Source of the DNA: Rhizomicrobium electricum | GTDB lineage: Bacteria > Pseudomonadota > Alphaproteobacteria > Micropepsales > Micropepsaceae | Assembly (NCBI RefSeq): GCF_011762045.1 | Contig: NZ_JAASQS010000003.1 | Location: forward strand, 248,001-312,000 | Length of the DNA: 64,000 nucleotides | Reading direction: 5' to 3' | In this document: positions 1-9,222 of the stretch, piece after piece | Layout: every line of letters begins with the position of its first letter | How positions within the stretch are numbered: position 1 is the stretch's first letter | Position numbers and translations under genes: made by a program | The notes under the pieces: generated by a model | Told to the model about the DNA's origin: nothing | What the model saw: the letters and a program-made list of their open reading frames with translations, nothing else | The model's database searches: none

Positions 1-592
1 TGTCGGGACTAAACGGTTTGTGCTCCGTACCCGGAACGATATCGGTGAAGTCGTCGTTGAGCTGGGCGATGTGCAGATCGCGATAGCCCCAGACGATGTA
101 GGCCTTGCCGTCGTCGTCGAACAGCACCGACAGATCGTGGAACATCTGCTTCATTGCCGTGTGCTTCCACGGTCCTTTGGGATCGGTGGCGCGGAACACC
201 TGCGTGGTGGCGTGGTTCACGTTCGAGAAAATGTAGAAGGCGCCGTTGTGATAGCGCAGGCACGGCGCCCAAATCCCCTGGCCGTAGATGTTCTGGCCGT
301 TCTCGAGGCGATAGGCGGGACCGAGATCGAGCTTGTCGAGGGCATAACCAACGAGTTCCCAGTTGACGAGGTCCTTGGAGTGCAGGACCGGCAATCCGGG
401 CATGGCATGCATCGTGGTGCCGGTGAGATAGTAGTCGGTCCCCACCCGGATCAGATCGGGATCGGAGAATTCTTCGTAGAACAGCGGATTGGTGAATGTC
501 CCGTTGCCGTTGTCGGCCGTCCAGGTCGGCGCGGCGAGGGCCCCGGCGAGACTCGACAATGCGATTAGTATTACCGCCAAGCGCTTCAACAC
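1..592 (-). CDS. GH43 family glycosidase, N-terminal part (runs off the left edge)
   Basis: Translation of the minus strand gives 197 residues before the window ends. A GTG start at 590-592 follows the ribosome binding site GGGAGG by 5 nt, and a Sec-type signal peptide ends near residue 21. The segment SDPDLIRVGTDYYL (about 43-56) is the first blade of the five-bladed GH43 propeller, and D44 sits where the family has its catalytic base. HDLSVLFDDDGKAYIVWG (about 151-168) holds the aspartate that tunes the acid's pKa. The catalytic acid Glu lies outside the window. GH43 enzymes cleave arabinan, xylan or galactan side chains, which fits the GH27 and GH51 neighbours. The exact substrate cannot be read. 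An overlapping longer open frame on the same strand (9-659) is arginine/proline-rich and is not the gene. Confidence 0.85.
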   Translation of the reverse strand, partial: MLKRLAVILIALSSLAGALAAPTWTADNGNGTFTNPLFYEEFSDPDLIRVGTDYYLTGTTMHAMPGLPVLHSKDLVNWELVGYALDKLDLGPAYRLENGQNIYGQGIWAPCLRYHNGAFYIFSNVNHATTQVFRATDPKGPWKHTAMKQMFHDLSVLFDDDGKAYIVWGYRDLHIAQLNDDFTDIVPGTEHKPFSPD

Positions 593-646
593 ACCCACCT
601 CCCATGCCACCAGGACGATGCAGCGTCCTGGGCGGACTTATATCCG

Positions 647-661
647 TTTTGTAGGACAATT
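647..661. promoter_or_regulatory. Weak candidate operator upstream of the GH43 gene
   Basis: TTTTGTAGGACAATT contains the inverted arms TTGT and ACAA around a 3-nt spacer, about 55 nt upstream of the GH43 start. It has the same arm-3-arm layout as the AT-rich palindrome found at 2111, 18326, 28698 and 29823 but matches it at only about 10 of 15 positions. It may be a diverged copy or the site of another GntR-type regulator. Confidence 0.3.
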
Positions 662-712
662 TCTCCTGCGAAATCCCTGCGGCCAGGAGCAGGCAAATGC
701 GCGCAGGCCAAA

Positions 713-743
713 GCGCCCGCGAGCCGATGAGACCCGCGGGCGC
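713..743 (-). terminator. Hairpin downstream of the GH27 gene
   Basis: A perfect 9-bp stem, GCGCCCGCG with CGCGGGCGC, lies about 30 nt beyond the GH27 stop codon. On the minus strand it is followed by only a short T stretch (TTT). It could end or attenuate transcription before the GH43 gene. Confidence 0.5.
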
Positions 744-773
744 CCTGTTAGCTTACAGATTACGGCTTCCCGT

Positions 774-1985
774 TCAGGGCTTGATCGTCAGCATCACTAC
801 TGCGTGACGGCCCACCTCGGCGCTGACCTGCCCCTTGGCGGGGGCGAGCGTCTTGTGCTGCCAGAGATCGCGCACCGCCGCCGACAGTCCGGCGGGATAC
901 TGGAGCTGCTCCCACGTCACCGCGATCTTGCGCGCATCATTACCGCGGTTGAACAGCAGCACGGCGCGGCCACCGCCTTTCAGCGGACGGGTCCACACTT
1001 CCGCATCGCCGTCCTTCCAGACGCGCGACGCCGCAATCCCGAGCGGGTCCTGATCGACCGCGATGACTTCCTTGTTCATGAGGATCGCCTTGGTCGCGGC
1101 GTTCATAGCGGCCAGGTCGTTGCCCGCGATCAGCGGCGCGGCGAACATCGCCCACAGGCTGAAATGCGCGCGATATTCGCTGTCGGTCATGCCGCCGTTG
1201 CCGACTTCCAGCATGTCGGGATCGTTCCAGTGGCCCGGACCGGCATAGGGCGCAAGCTCGGCCTGCATGTCGACGATTTTGAGCAGCCCCATCGAATAGC
1301 CGTTGGGATGCATCCCATCCCAACCGTCAAAGATATCGCCGGTCGTGCGCCACAGATTGCCGATGTTCCGTGCCCACAGCCACGGCTTGGAATTACCCCA
1401 TTCGCATAGCGAAAACACGATCGGCCGGCCGCTCGCCTGCAAGGCCTGGCTCATGGTGAGATAGGACGACTGGGCGTCCTGGGTGTCGGTATTGCACCAG
1501 TCGTATTTCAGATAATCGACGCCCCACGCGGCGTACTGCTTGGCATCCTGGAATTCGTGACCGCGGCTGGCCGGAAAACCGCCGCAGGTCTTGGTCCCGG
1601 CATCGGAATAGATGCCGAACTTGAGGCCCTTCGAATGGATGTAGTCGCCCAGCGCCTTCATGCCTGACGGAAACTTACTGGCATCCGGCTGGATATTGCC
1701 CGACGCATCGCGCGCACCCTGCCAGCAATCGTCGATGACGACGTAGGTGTAGCCCGCGTCCTTCATGCCCGATGACACCATTGCATCGGCGGCACTGCGG
1801 ATCAGCTTCTCGTTCACGTTGCAGGCGAACTTGTTCCAGCTGTTCCAGCCCATCGGCGGCGTCAAGGCGAGCCCGTTGGGCGTACCCAGCAGCGGATCGG
1901 CGTGGTCGCGCGCCGCTGCGGCGACGCTGACGAGAACGCCCGCAAATAGAATGGACAGGATTTTTCGTGCCGCGTCGTTGAACAT
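774..1985 (-). CDS. GH27 alpha-galactosidase, exported
   Basis: This 403-aa protein has an N-terminal signal peptide (about 1-25) and a complete GH27 domain. TPPMGWNSWNKFAC (42-55) is the family opening motif. KYDWC contains the nucleophile D162, WRTTGDI contains the acid/base D217, and PGHWNDPDMLEVGN follows. The C-terminal beta-sandwich is present. GH27 enzymes release alpha-1,6- or alpha-1,4-linked galactose from galacto-oligosaccharides and galactomannan; some members cleave beta-L-arabinopyranose, so substrate identity stays open. It probably acts in the periplasm or outside the cell. The ATG at 1985 is preceded about 125 nt upstream by the palindrome at 2111-2125 shared with other galactose genes, so it probably belongs to that regulon. 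Confidence 0.95.
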   Translation of the reverse strand: MFNDAARKILSILFAGVLVSVAAAARDHADPLLGTPNGLALTPPMGWNSWNKFACNVNEKLIRSAADAMVSSGMKDAGYTYVVIDDCWQGARDASGNIQPDASKFPSGMKALGDYIHSKGLKFGIYSDAGTKTCGGFPASRGHEFQDAKQYAAWGVDYLKYDWCNTDTQDAQSSYLTMSQALQASGRPIVFSLCEWGNSKPWLWARNIGNLWRTTGDIFDGWDGMHPNGYSMGLLKIVDMQAELAPYAGPGHWNDPDMLEVGNGGMTDSEYRAHFSLWAMFAAPLIAGNDLAAMNAATKAILMNKEVIAVDQDPLGIAASRVWKDGDAEVWTRPLKGGGRAVLLFNRGNDARKIAVTWEQLQYPAGLSAAVRDLWQHKTLAPAKGQVSAEVGRHAVVMLTIKP

Positions 1986-2110
1986 TGTGCACCTGTATCT
2001 GGGCTGCCTATGAGAATGACCGGCTCAAATCGCCATGAACCGAGCCGCGGAGCATCCGGGAACAGCGCTATCCGTCCTTGCGGCGAATCCACCCCCATCA
2101 CCCCCAGTCC

Positions 2111-2125
2111 TTTTATCATATGAAT
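2111..2125. promoter_or_regulatory. AT-rich palindrome, candidate GntR operator (GH27 promoter)
   Basis: TTTTATCATATGAAT matches the 15-mer ATTTATCATATAAAT found at 28698 and 29823 at 13 of 15 positions. The arms are inverted around the spacer CAT. It lies between the GH27 gene and the Nudix gene, about 125 nt upstream of the GH27 start. Confidence 0.55.
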
Positions 2126-2273
2126 GAGGAGCGGGGGAACCGGCGATCGCCTCCCGGCGAGATACCGATCACAACTTTAGTTGCGCTTCAGCGCCGGAGT
2201 TATGGACTTCCCTGGCTTGAGCAGGACGCCACCGCTTGCATAATGCGTTGCAAAGATTCTTGGACGCGACGCA

Positions 2274-2708
2274 TTGGCCACCACCCATCAAGCAGGCGTG
2301 ATCGCCTATCGCGGCGAGAACGGCCGGCGGGAAGTCTTGCTGATCACCTCGCGCGACACCCACCGCTGGATCATTCCCAAAGGCAACATCGGCCGCGGCA
2401 AGACGGCGCGCAAAGCGGCCAAACTCGAGGCCTTCGAGGAAGCCGGTCTGCGCGGGACCATCGACAGCGAAATCCCGATCGGCTTCTACACGTATTTCAA
2501 GAGGCGCCAGGACCAGTCGGCCTACCCCGTGAGCGTCGAGGTATTCCTGATGCGGGTCGACCGGCAGCGCAAGAAATGGCCGGAAAAAGGCAAGCGCGAA
2601 ATCTGCTGGCTGTCCATCAAGGACGCCATCGCCCGCATCCAGGAGCCCGGCATCGTGCCGCTGCTGAAGCGCCTCGCCGAACTGCCGGACTTCCGCGCGT
2701 CGGAATAG
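2274..2708 (+). CDS. Nudix hydrolase
   Basis: A 144-aa protein with one Nudix domain. The box reads G-NIGRG-K-TARKAAK-LEAFEEAGL, so the usual first Glu and the Arg of the REUXEEXGU core are replaced by Lys and Leu, while the metal-binding EE pair is kept. WIIPKGNIG just before it resembles the diphosphoinositol/diadenosine polyphosphate subgroup. Such enzymes hydrolyse nucleoside diphosphates linked to another moiety; the substrate here is unknown. The start is a TTG at 2274 with no convincing ribosome binding site; the frame is closed by a stop at 2241 and I see no upstream ATG or GTG. The stop lies one base from the stop of the convergent histidine kinase gene. Confidence 0.85.
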   Translation: MATTHQAGVIAYRGENGRREVLLITSRDTHRWIIPKGNIGRGKTARKAAKLEAFEEAGLRGTIDSEIPIGFYTYFKRRQDQSAYPVSVEVFLMRVDRQRKKWPEKGKREICWLSIKDAIARIQEPGIVPLLKRLAELPDFRASE

Positions 2709-2709
2709 A

Positions 2710-4146
2710 CTAAGTTGCAGCCGGCCATGTCACCGCGGCCCGGAGACCGCCGGCCTTGCGGTTGGAAAGGCTCAGGCTGGCGCCCTGGTTCTTGGCAATG
2801 GCGTCGGCAATGGAAAGACCGAGGCCGGTGCCGCCGGTGAGACGGCTGCGCGAACTGTCGAGACGCGCAAAGGGTTGCAGCACATCGCCGAGCTGGGCTT
2901 CGGGAATGCCGGGGCCGCAATCTTCCACAACAAGCACAATTGCACCGCCGCCGCTCTGCAGCGAGACTTCGGCCCGTCTTCCGTATTTCACCGCATTATC
3001 GATCAGGTTGCGCAACAGGCGGCGGACCAGATTGACTTGCAGCACCAGCGTGGTGCGGGGCGCCTCGACGAAGGTCACATCCTTGCCAAGGCCGCGGAAC
3101 TCCTCGACCACCGAATCGGCGAGCGCCGAAAGATCGACAAGCTGCTTCGGCTCGGTGGAATGTCCGAGGCGGGAGAGGTCCAGGATCTCCTCCACCATGG
3201 CCGTCATTTCGTCGATGGTCTCGACGAACTTCTCGCGCTCGGAGTCCGGCTCCACGCTTTCGGCGCGGATGCGCAGCGACGCCAGCGGCGTGCGAAGGTC
3301 ATGACCGATGGCCGTCAGCATACGATCCTTTTCGGCCAGAAGATCGCGGACGCGCTGCGCCATGGCGTTGAACGAACCGATCGCAACGCGCACCTCGCGC
3401 GGCCCTTTCACCGGAAGCGGTTCGAAGCCATCCTGCGGCTGCAATACCTGCGCGGCTTCGGCCAGGATGCGCAACGGCCGCGAAATCCGCGATGCCCAGA
3501 ACAGCGTCGCGCCGAGAAGGATCACGAACAGCGCGATCTGCGACAGGAACAGCGGGTTCAGCATCATCGGGAACGGCCGCGCGCCCCGGAAGACGGCGAT
3601 CAGCCACTGCCCGTCGGCCATGCGGGCCGCAATGCGGATGTCGCCCCCGCGATGATCGGGCGGCGGGCCTTCGAAACGGCCGGGCGGAGGCTCCTCGAAC
3701 GGCCGGGCGCCGAACCCCACCGGCTTGGGCGGGCGGGCGAAAGGAAGCCAGCGCCGCTCGCCGAAATCGTGGCGGAAAATCAGCACCGACGAAACCGTCA
3801 CCGCGCGCTTCTTCAGTTCCGCGGATAAAGAGTTCTCGAAGGCCCGTTCGCGTTCGCTCGGCGGAGTCCGCAGGGTCGGCGCAAGCCAGAACCGCCCATC
3901 GGATCCCTGGGCCGCTTCCAACACCACGTCGCGGCGCTCCGGCGCGGTTTGCGCGATCGTTCCGGCCACATCGGCAAAACGGCTCAACGCCGGCTCGACC
4001 ACATTGGCGGTCTGCCACTGGTCGATGACGCTGCGCGTCAGGAGAAACGCGAACACCTGCGCCAGGACCAGCGCCGCGATGATGAGCAGCGCGGTCTGAC
4101 CGAACGTGCTCCACGAGCCGACGGTGAGGCGCGCGCGGGCGATCAC
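2710..4146 (-). CDS. Sensor histidine kinase, EnvZ-like architecture
   Basis: The 478-aa protein reads as transmembrane helix 1 (about 15-37), a periplasmic domain (38-195), helix 2 (196-218), HAMP (about 219-272), HisKA with phospho-acceptor H282 in AIGHDLRTPLASL, and HATPase_c with N384, DCGPGIP (409-415) and GTGLGL (439-444). It should autophosphorylate and pass phosphate to the regulator encoded just upstream, whose stop codon overlaps this start by 4 nt (ATGA). The periplasmic domain has a Pro/Gly-rich stretch at about 139-168, similar in composition to parts of two nearby exported proteins. The stimulus is unknown; envelope state or a divalent metal is a guess from context. Confidence 0.93.
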   Translation of the reverse strand: MIARARLTVGSWSTFGQTALLIIAALVLAQVFAFLLTRSVIDQWQTANVVEPALSRFADVAGTIAQTAPERRDVVLEAAQGSDGRFWLAPTLRTPPSERERAFENSLSAELKKRAVTVSSVLIFRHDFGERRWLPFARPPKPVGFGARPFEEPPPGRFEGPPPDHRGGDIRIAARMADGQWLIAVFRGARPFPMMLNPLFLSQIALFVILLGATLFWASRISRPLRILAEAAQVLQPQDGFEPLPVKGPREVRVAIGSFNAMAQRVRDLLAEKDRMLTAIGHDLRTPLASLRIRAESVEPDSEREKFVETIDEMTAMVEEILDLSRLGHSTEPKQLVDLSALADSVVEEFRGLGKDVTFVEAPRTTLVLQVNLVRRLLRNLIDNAVKYGRRAEVSLQSGGGAIVLVVEDCGPGIPEAQLGDVLQPFARLDSSRSRLTGGTGLGLSIADAIAKNQGASLSLSNRKAGGLRAAVTWPAAT

Positions 4147-4904
4147 ACGACCCTGACCTCGGCCACGAAGCTGTAGCCGCCGCCCCAGACCGTCTTGATG
4201 TAGGTCGGGTTCTTGGAATCAGGTTCAATCTTCTTGCGCACCCGGCTGATGAGATTGTCGATCGACCGGTCGAACGCCGAGGCCTCGCGGCCCTGGGTGA
4301 GATCGAGCAACTGGTCGCGCGACAGCACGATGTGGGGCCGCTCCAGGAAGGCGAGCAGAAGATTGAACTCGCCGGTCGACAGCGGCACCACGACGCCGTC
4401 GTCGCCGAGCAACTGACGGGCGCCGGTCTTCAGCTTCCAGGTGCCGAACTGCATCGTCTTCTGCACCGGCAGGCGGCGCGAGCGCGGCACCGATTGCGCC
4501 CGGCGGATCACCGCCTTGGTGCGAGCCAGCAGTTCGCGCGGGGCGAACGGCTTGACCACATAATCGTCGGCGCCCATTTCGAGACCGATGATGCGGTCGG
4601 TCTCTTCCGACTTTGCCGACAACAGAATGGTCGGGATGTCGAGCTTCTCGCGGATCGAGCGGCACAGGCTGAGACCATCCTCGCCCGGCATCATGATGTC
4701 GAGAATGACGAGATCGAATTTGTAGCGACTGAGAAGGTGACGGGCTTCGAGCGCATGGCTCGCCATGGTGACGCGAAAGCCGTTGCGCTGCAGATAATGC
4801 CCAAGCGGATCGCGAACGCTGCGCTCGTCTTCCACCAACAGGATGTGATAGCCCTCGTCCGGCTTTATGGCGGTTTCTTGGACGTCGGCCGGCTGGGTCA
4901 TCAT
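4143..4904 (-). CDS. OmpR-family response regulator
   Basis: A 253-aa protein with a receiver domain (about 20-135) and a winged-helix DNA-binding domain (about 150-250). The acidic pocket is E25/D26, the phosphorylation site is D69 in LDIMMPGEDG, and K118 lies in DDYVVKPF. The C-terminal domain ends in VWGGGYSFVAEV, typical of OmpR/PhoB regulators. It is the first gene of a two-gene operon with the histidine kinase and is divergent from the large autotransporter, which is a natural target. The start is one of two adjacent ATG codons (4904 or 4901). Confidence 0.95.
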   Translation of the reverse strand: MMTQPADVQETAIKPDEGYHILLVEDERSVRDPLGHYLQRNGFRVTMASHALEARHLLSRYKFDLVILDIMMPGEDGLSLCRSIREKLDIPTILLSAKSEETDRIIGLEMGADDYVVKPFAPRELLARTKAVIRRAQSVPRSRRLPVQKTMQFGTWKLKTGARQLLGDDGVVVPLSTGEFNLLLAFLERPHIVLSRDQLLDLTQGREASAFDRSIDNLISRVRKKIEPDSKNPTYIKTVWGGGYSFVAEVRVV

Positions 4905-5279
4905 GAGTTCCTCCGCCGCGCGAACGACGCCGTAATTTGCAATCCCAAATCACTCATCCGTGGCTCTCCCGCGGCACATTGCGTTTCGTAGACCACCCCG
5001 CGACCGATTTCATAACCCGGTTGGCCGTTGGAAAACATGAACAATTTGTTGTTCAGATAACCATTTGTATCAACCCGTCCCAGGCGTATTCGCCGCTTTC
5101 CGGCCTGCCGGCCGGGGGCAGCCCCGCGAAAACAACGGCTTCTCAAGTTTAACGGCGGCGGCGCCGGTTCCCGCACACGCCAGACTTTTGCGACGGTTGG
5201 CACAGGGCTGGTGCAAGCCATGGATACTTTCGCGACCGACCTCCCCTAGACCGCGCCCATCCCGATCACGGAGGTATTG
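4905..5279. other. Divergent promoter region, two-component system / autotransporter
   Basis: These 375 nt hold no credible gene. They contain the 7-bp dyad at 5038-5055 and the autotransporter ribosome binding site GGAGG at 5270-5274. I see no further repeats or convincing -35/-10 pair. Confidence 0.6.
5038..5055. promoter_or_regulatory. Inverted repeat, candidate regulator binding site
   Basis: TGAACAA and TTGTTCA form perfect 7-bp inverted arms around the spacer TTTG, nearly midway between the response regulator start (4904) and the autotransporter start (5280). OmpR-type regulators more often use direct repeats, so the binding protein may be another one. This is inference from symmetry and position. 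Confidence 0.35.
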
Positions 5280-8200
5280 GTGAGAAAGCGCCGTCTGTTA
5301 ACGTCCGCCGCCGTCGCGGCCCTGCTCGCGCATCCCGGTTACGCCGATACCACAATCGACTCCGATACCACGACGGCCCTGACGACGGGCGCGCTGCTGA
5401 CGACCGACTCGGGGACGGCCAACGCCGGCAATATCACCGTCGATAGCGACGGCTCGATCAAGATTTCGAAGGCCTCGATCGGCGCCATCACCATCGACAC
5501 ATCGAACTACCTCTATTCCAACGGTACGATCAAAAACTCGGGCGAATCCGGCGCGTACGGCATCGAGATCGACACCTCGTCGGCACCCAACCTGACCGGC
5601 GCCAGCTTCACCAACGCCGCGTCGTCGACCATCACCGGCGCCGGCATCTATCTCGATTCCAGTTCGGCCCTGCAATTGACCGGCGACGGAACCGGCAAAT
5701 ACGGCCTTTACTTCGACGCCGTCAGCGGCACCGGCACCTACACCGGCAACGTCACGATGTACGGCGGCGCCATGACCATCGAAGGTGCGTCGAGCTACGG
5801 GATCTATCTTTCGTCCGATACCACCTTCACCGGCAACCTCACGATGGATTCGAGCTCGTCGATCACGATGACCGGGGGCTCCTCGAGCGCCATCTATCTC
5901 GCCAGCGGCACGACGTTCGTCGGCAACCTGACGCTGGGATCGAGTTCGACCATCACGCTTGAAGACGATTCCAACACCGCCATCGTCATGGCCGGCAGCA
6001 GCAAGTTCACCGGCGACATTTCGCTCGGCGGCTCCATCGTGATGTATCAGAACGACGTGCGGTCGACGACCAGTTCCAGCCTCGAAGCGGTCCTTTTGCA
6101 GGGCACCATCACAGGCAACCTGACGGTGGCCTCGGGCAGCACGATCTCGGTGATCGGCGCCGGCGCACAAGGCATGACGGTAGAGGGTTACGGCGTCACC
6201 GGGGCCGTCACAGTCGCCGGGACCATTCAGACGATCGGCTATTCTTCGACCTACGATTCCAAGGCCAGCAGCTATTACACATCCTCGCTCACGACCTATC
6301 CCGAAGCGGGCAACGCGCTTTCGATCGGCGCCAGCATCAACGGCGGCTTGATGATCTCGGGCCCGGCTTATTCGAGCGCATCGACCTCGTCGGGTACGAT
6401 CGCCGTCCAAGGCACGGGCATCGCGCTGGCGATTTCACCCGCGTACAACGCGACCGTCAGCCAGTCCTCGGCGCTTACGATCGGCGTCTACAAGTACAAC
6501 GGCGATCTCGACACCTACGATCCCGGCTTCAGCGTCTACAATCGCGGCACTATTTCCGCAGCGCCGCTGACACCCGGCAATAGTGCCCAGACGATCGTCA
6601 TGGCAGGGTCGGAGGCCTATCACACCGTCCTGACCGGCGGCTTCTACAATTCCGGCAAAGTCAGTGCGTCGGCCACCACCAACAAGTCAGATACGACGGC
6701 CGTCACGGCGACCGCCATTTCGCTCGGTGCCTACACCTATCTCGACAATGCGACCTTCGATTACGCCACCGCAACCTGGGGCGATGCCGCGCTGGCCGGC
6801 AAGGAGACCAGCGATCAAGCGGCCTTCGTCAATTCGAACGTTACCGGCAGCGGCGTCATTTCCGCATCGACATCCGGCTACAAGGCCGGCGCGGCCGTGG
6901 CGCTTTACATCGCGCAATATGCATCTGTGCCTTCGCTGATCAATTCGGGGACGATTACCGCAAGTGCGCTGACATCCGACCAGGACCTGACCGCCACCAT
7001 TTCGTCGTCCAACCCGTATAGCGAATATGCCGCCGCGATCATCGATTCCTCGGGCACACTGACCTCGATCTACAATACCGGTACGATTTCGGCCTATGCC
7101 GGCGTCGGCACCTCCACCTCGTCGGTCACCGAACTCGACAGCCAAAAGCAGCTCGCCGTCGCCATCGACCTGTCCTCGGGAAATACCGCAACACCTTCCG
7201 GCTCCGGCGTGACGATCACCGAACGCGCCACGGCCACCAGTTCGGCGGCCATCGTCGGCGATATCTTTTTTGGCACCGGCGACAAGCAGGTCATCGACAT
7301 CCAGGGCACGTCCACGACCTATACCGCGTCAATCGTCGGTAACATCGCCTACGGTGCGACCGGCACGAGCGCGATCGGGGACGAGTTGAACATCGGTGCC
7401 TACGGCATCGTCAAAGGCAAGGTTACGGCCGGCAGCGGTCCCGGCGTCAGCGTCAATGTCGCCTCGAACGGCGCCCTGTACCTGCTCAACGACACCACTT
7501 CGCTCAACGCCCAGACGGTGCACGTGGCCGACAGCGGCATTCTCTCCATCGGCGTTTCGCAATCGTTGACCGACACCGGCGCCATCGCCTCCAAAGGCAC
7601 CGTGATCCTCGACAAGGGCTCCAAGCTCTACCTGTCGTACAACAGCTTCGTGCCACAGGGCTCGAACACGTTCACGCTGATCACCGCCCCGTACGGCTAT
7701 CTGCAGATCGACACATCGACGATTGCCGTCACCAACACCTATCTGACCAAGAACGTCAGCGACAAAGGCTATCTGCCGTATCTCTTCAAATCGGCCAACC
7801 TCGACGTCGTCTCCTCGGCCTCCACCGGCGACGCACTGGTGTTGCACGTGACGCCCAAGAGTTCCGACGAGCTTGGCTTAGTCGGCTACGCCAAGCAGCT
7901 CTTTCCATACGTGAACAGCGCGCTTTCCGTCGACAACGAACTCGGCACCGCGATGATCTACGGCATCCATAATGCCGCCGAGGCACAGTCGGCCTATTCC
8001 GCCTTTGCGCCAAACGTTACCGGCGGCGACCGCGCCGTGGCCGTCTCGATTACGGATTCCGCTACCGGGCCGGTTGCGGCCCGCCAGCGCAGCCTTCTGA
8101 TGTATGCCCACGGCGAATCCGGAACTTCGGTCTGGGCCAACGAGTTCGTACAGATGATCAAAGACCCCGGCCGGGGTGCGGAATCGCTCGAAGGCACACG

Positions 8201-9044
8201 CGAACTTTCGGGCTTCAAGGATTCCGGCTTCGGCATCTCGGCCGGCGTCGATACCGGGTCGGGAAAATACGGCTGGTTCGGCGGCGCCCTCACCTTCTAT
8301 GCCGGCGATGTCGGCGAGTTGAAGCGGGTCTCCAAGACCCACGAGCAATGGCTGGTCCTGTCCGGCTATTCGGTGTGGCGCGGCAAAGGGCTGTTCTTCA
8401 ATGCCAAGGTCGACGCCGGCTACGGCAAGTTCGACGGCACGCGTTCCATTACGCTCGTCACGTCGTCGAGCTCGAGTTCGATCACGACCTACACCCGCAC
8501 GGCCTCGAACAAGCGCGACGGTGCACTGCTGTCGGGCGGCTTCTCAACGGGCGCCTATCTCAATTACGGCGCGGCCACGCTCAGTCCGACCTTCAGCGTC
8601 GATGGGTTGATGATGCGCGAGAACGGCTACACCGAATCCAACCCCGGCACGGCCAGCGACGGCGACGCCTTCAATCTCAAGGTTCAGCCTTACTACGCCC
8701 GTTCGCTGCGCGCCTTCATGGGCCTGGATGCGCGCTACGACTTCAATCTCGGCGACTTCTATCTGCAGCCGGAAGTGCGCGCCGGCTATCGCTACGATTT
8801 CTTCACCGATCCGCAGAAGCTGAAGATCGCCTTCGCCCATGCCGACATCAGCGGCGCCTACGCCAAGCCCGGCGAAACCTTCACCATCACCGGCCCCGAT
8901 CCGGCCAAAGGCACGCTGGTGCTGGGCAGCTCGATCGCGGCGACGACGGAGGCTTGGTCGCTCGGTTTCCACTTCGATTTTCTGCGCGGCTCGAACGGCA
9001 TGATCCAGGAAGTGGGAACGCTGAGCATCGTCGGCAAGATATAG
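5280..9044 (+). CDS. Autotransporter (type V secretion) with beta-helix passenger
   Basis: A 1254-aa protein starting at GTG 5280, which has GGAGG 5 nt upstream; the in-frame TTG at 5277 would be too close. The signal peptide is short (about 1-22). Residues 25 to about 870 are rich in Ser, Thr, Gly and Ala, with many loose repeats of the type GNLT..SSSTIT, as in passenger beta-helices. From about 960 onward, alternating segments such as GYSVWRGKGLFFNAKVDAGY and DARYDFNLGDFYLQPEVRAG form the C-terminal beta-barrel domain. The last residues are SIVGKI, so the usual terminal aromatic residue is absent. The protein should be displayed on the surface, perhaps as an adhesin. No protease or lipase catalytic motif is visible in the passenger. 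The two-component system divergently encoded next to it is the likely regulator. Confidence 0.85.
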   Translation: MRKRRLLTSAAVAALLAHPGYADTTIDSDTTTALTTGALLTTDSGTANAGNITVDSDGSIKISKASIGAITIDTSNYLYSNGTIKNSGESGAYGIEIDTSSAPNLTGASFTNAASSTITGAGIYLDSSSALQLTGDGTGKYGLYFDAVSGTGTYTGNVTMYGGAMTIEGASSYGIYLSSDTTFTGNLTMDSSSSITMTGGSSSAIYLASGTTFVGNLTLGSSSTITLEDDSNTAIVMAGSSKFTGDISLGGSIVMYQNDVRSTTSSSLEAVLLQGTITGNLTVASGSTISVIGAGAQGMTVEGYGVTGAVTVAGTIQTIGYSSTYDSKASSYYTSSLTTYPEAGNALSIGASINGGLMISGPAYSSASTSSGTIAVQGTGIALAISPAYNATVSQSSALTIGVYKYNGDLDTYDPGFSVYNRGTISAAPLTPGNSAQTIVMAGSEAYHTVLTGGFYNSGKVSASATTNKSDTTAVTATAISLGAYTYLDNATFDYATATWGDAALAGKETSDQAAFVNSNVTGSGVISASTSGYKAGAAVALYIAQYASVPSLINSGTITASALTSDQDLTATISSSNPYSEYAAAIIDSSGTLTSIYNTGTISAYAGVGTSTSSVTELDSQKQLAVAIDLSSGNTATPSGSGVTITERATATSSAAIVGDIFFGTGDKQVIDIQGTSTTYTASIVGNIAYGATGTSAIGDELNIGAYGIVKGKVTAGSGPGVSVNVASNGALYLLNDTTSLNAQTVHVADSGILSIGVSQSLTDTGAIASKGTVILDKGSKLYLSYNSFVPQGSNTFTLITAPYGYLQIDTSTIAVTNTYLTKNVSDKGYLPYLFKSANLDVVSSASTGDALVLHVTPKSSDELGLVGYAKQLFPYVNSALSVDNELGTAMIYGIHNAAEAQSAYSAFAPNVTGGDRAVAVSITDSATGPVAARQRSLLMYAHGESGTSVWANEFVQMIKDPGRGAESLEGTRELSGFKDSGFGISAGVDTGSGKYGWFGGALTFYAGDVGELKRVSKTHEQWLVLSGYSVWRGKGLFFNAKVDAGYGKFDGTRSITLVTSSSSSSITTYTRTASNKRDGALLSGGFSTGAYLNYGAATLSPTFSVDGLMMRENGYTESNPGTASDGDAFNLKVQPYYARSLRAFMGLDARYDFNLGDFYLQPEVRAGYRYDFFTDPQKLKIAFAHADISGAYAKPGETFTITGPDPAKGTLVLGSSIAATTEAWSLGFHFDFLRGSNGMIQEVGTLSIVGKI

Positions 9045-9068
9045 TCCGGGAACATCTTGCCTAGCGGG

Positions 9069-9086
9069 GCAGGAAAATCCTGCTTT
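9069..9086 (+). terminator. Weak hairpin after the autotransporter
   Basis: GCAGGA and TCCTGC form a 6-bp stem around AAA, extendable by G-T pairs, followed by TTT. It lies 25 nt beyond the stop codon. The T stretch is short, so termination strength is uncertain. Confidence 0.4.
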
Positions 9087-9222
9087 GTCACACGACTGTA
9101 TACGCGACAGACGGGTGACGCCGGATTCCGCCATTTTCCCGCGCAGTCACTGGCACATGGAATGCTTTTGATGCCCTACCGCTCCCGTGCGTCGGGAGAC
9201 GGAGTCAAAGGAGGCAATCACC

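Noticed and set aside
5820..6000. Short repeated DNA in the autotransporter passenger that could be mistaken for a repeat array
   Set aside because: The repeats are imperfect, of varying length, and explained by beta-helix coils in the protein; there are no spacers or CRISPR-like direct repeats.
5298..6410. A minus-strand frame of 370 codons within the autotransporter
   Set aside because: It reflects the repetitive codon pattern of the Ser/Thr/Gly-rich passenger, not a gene.
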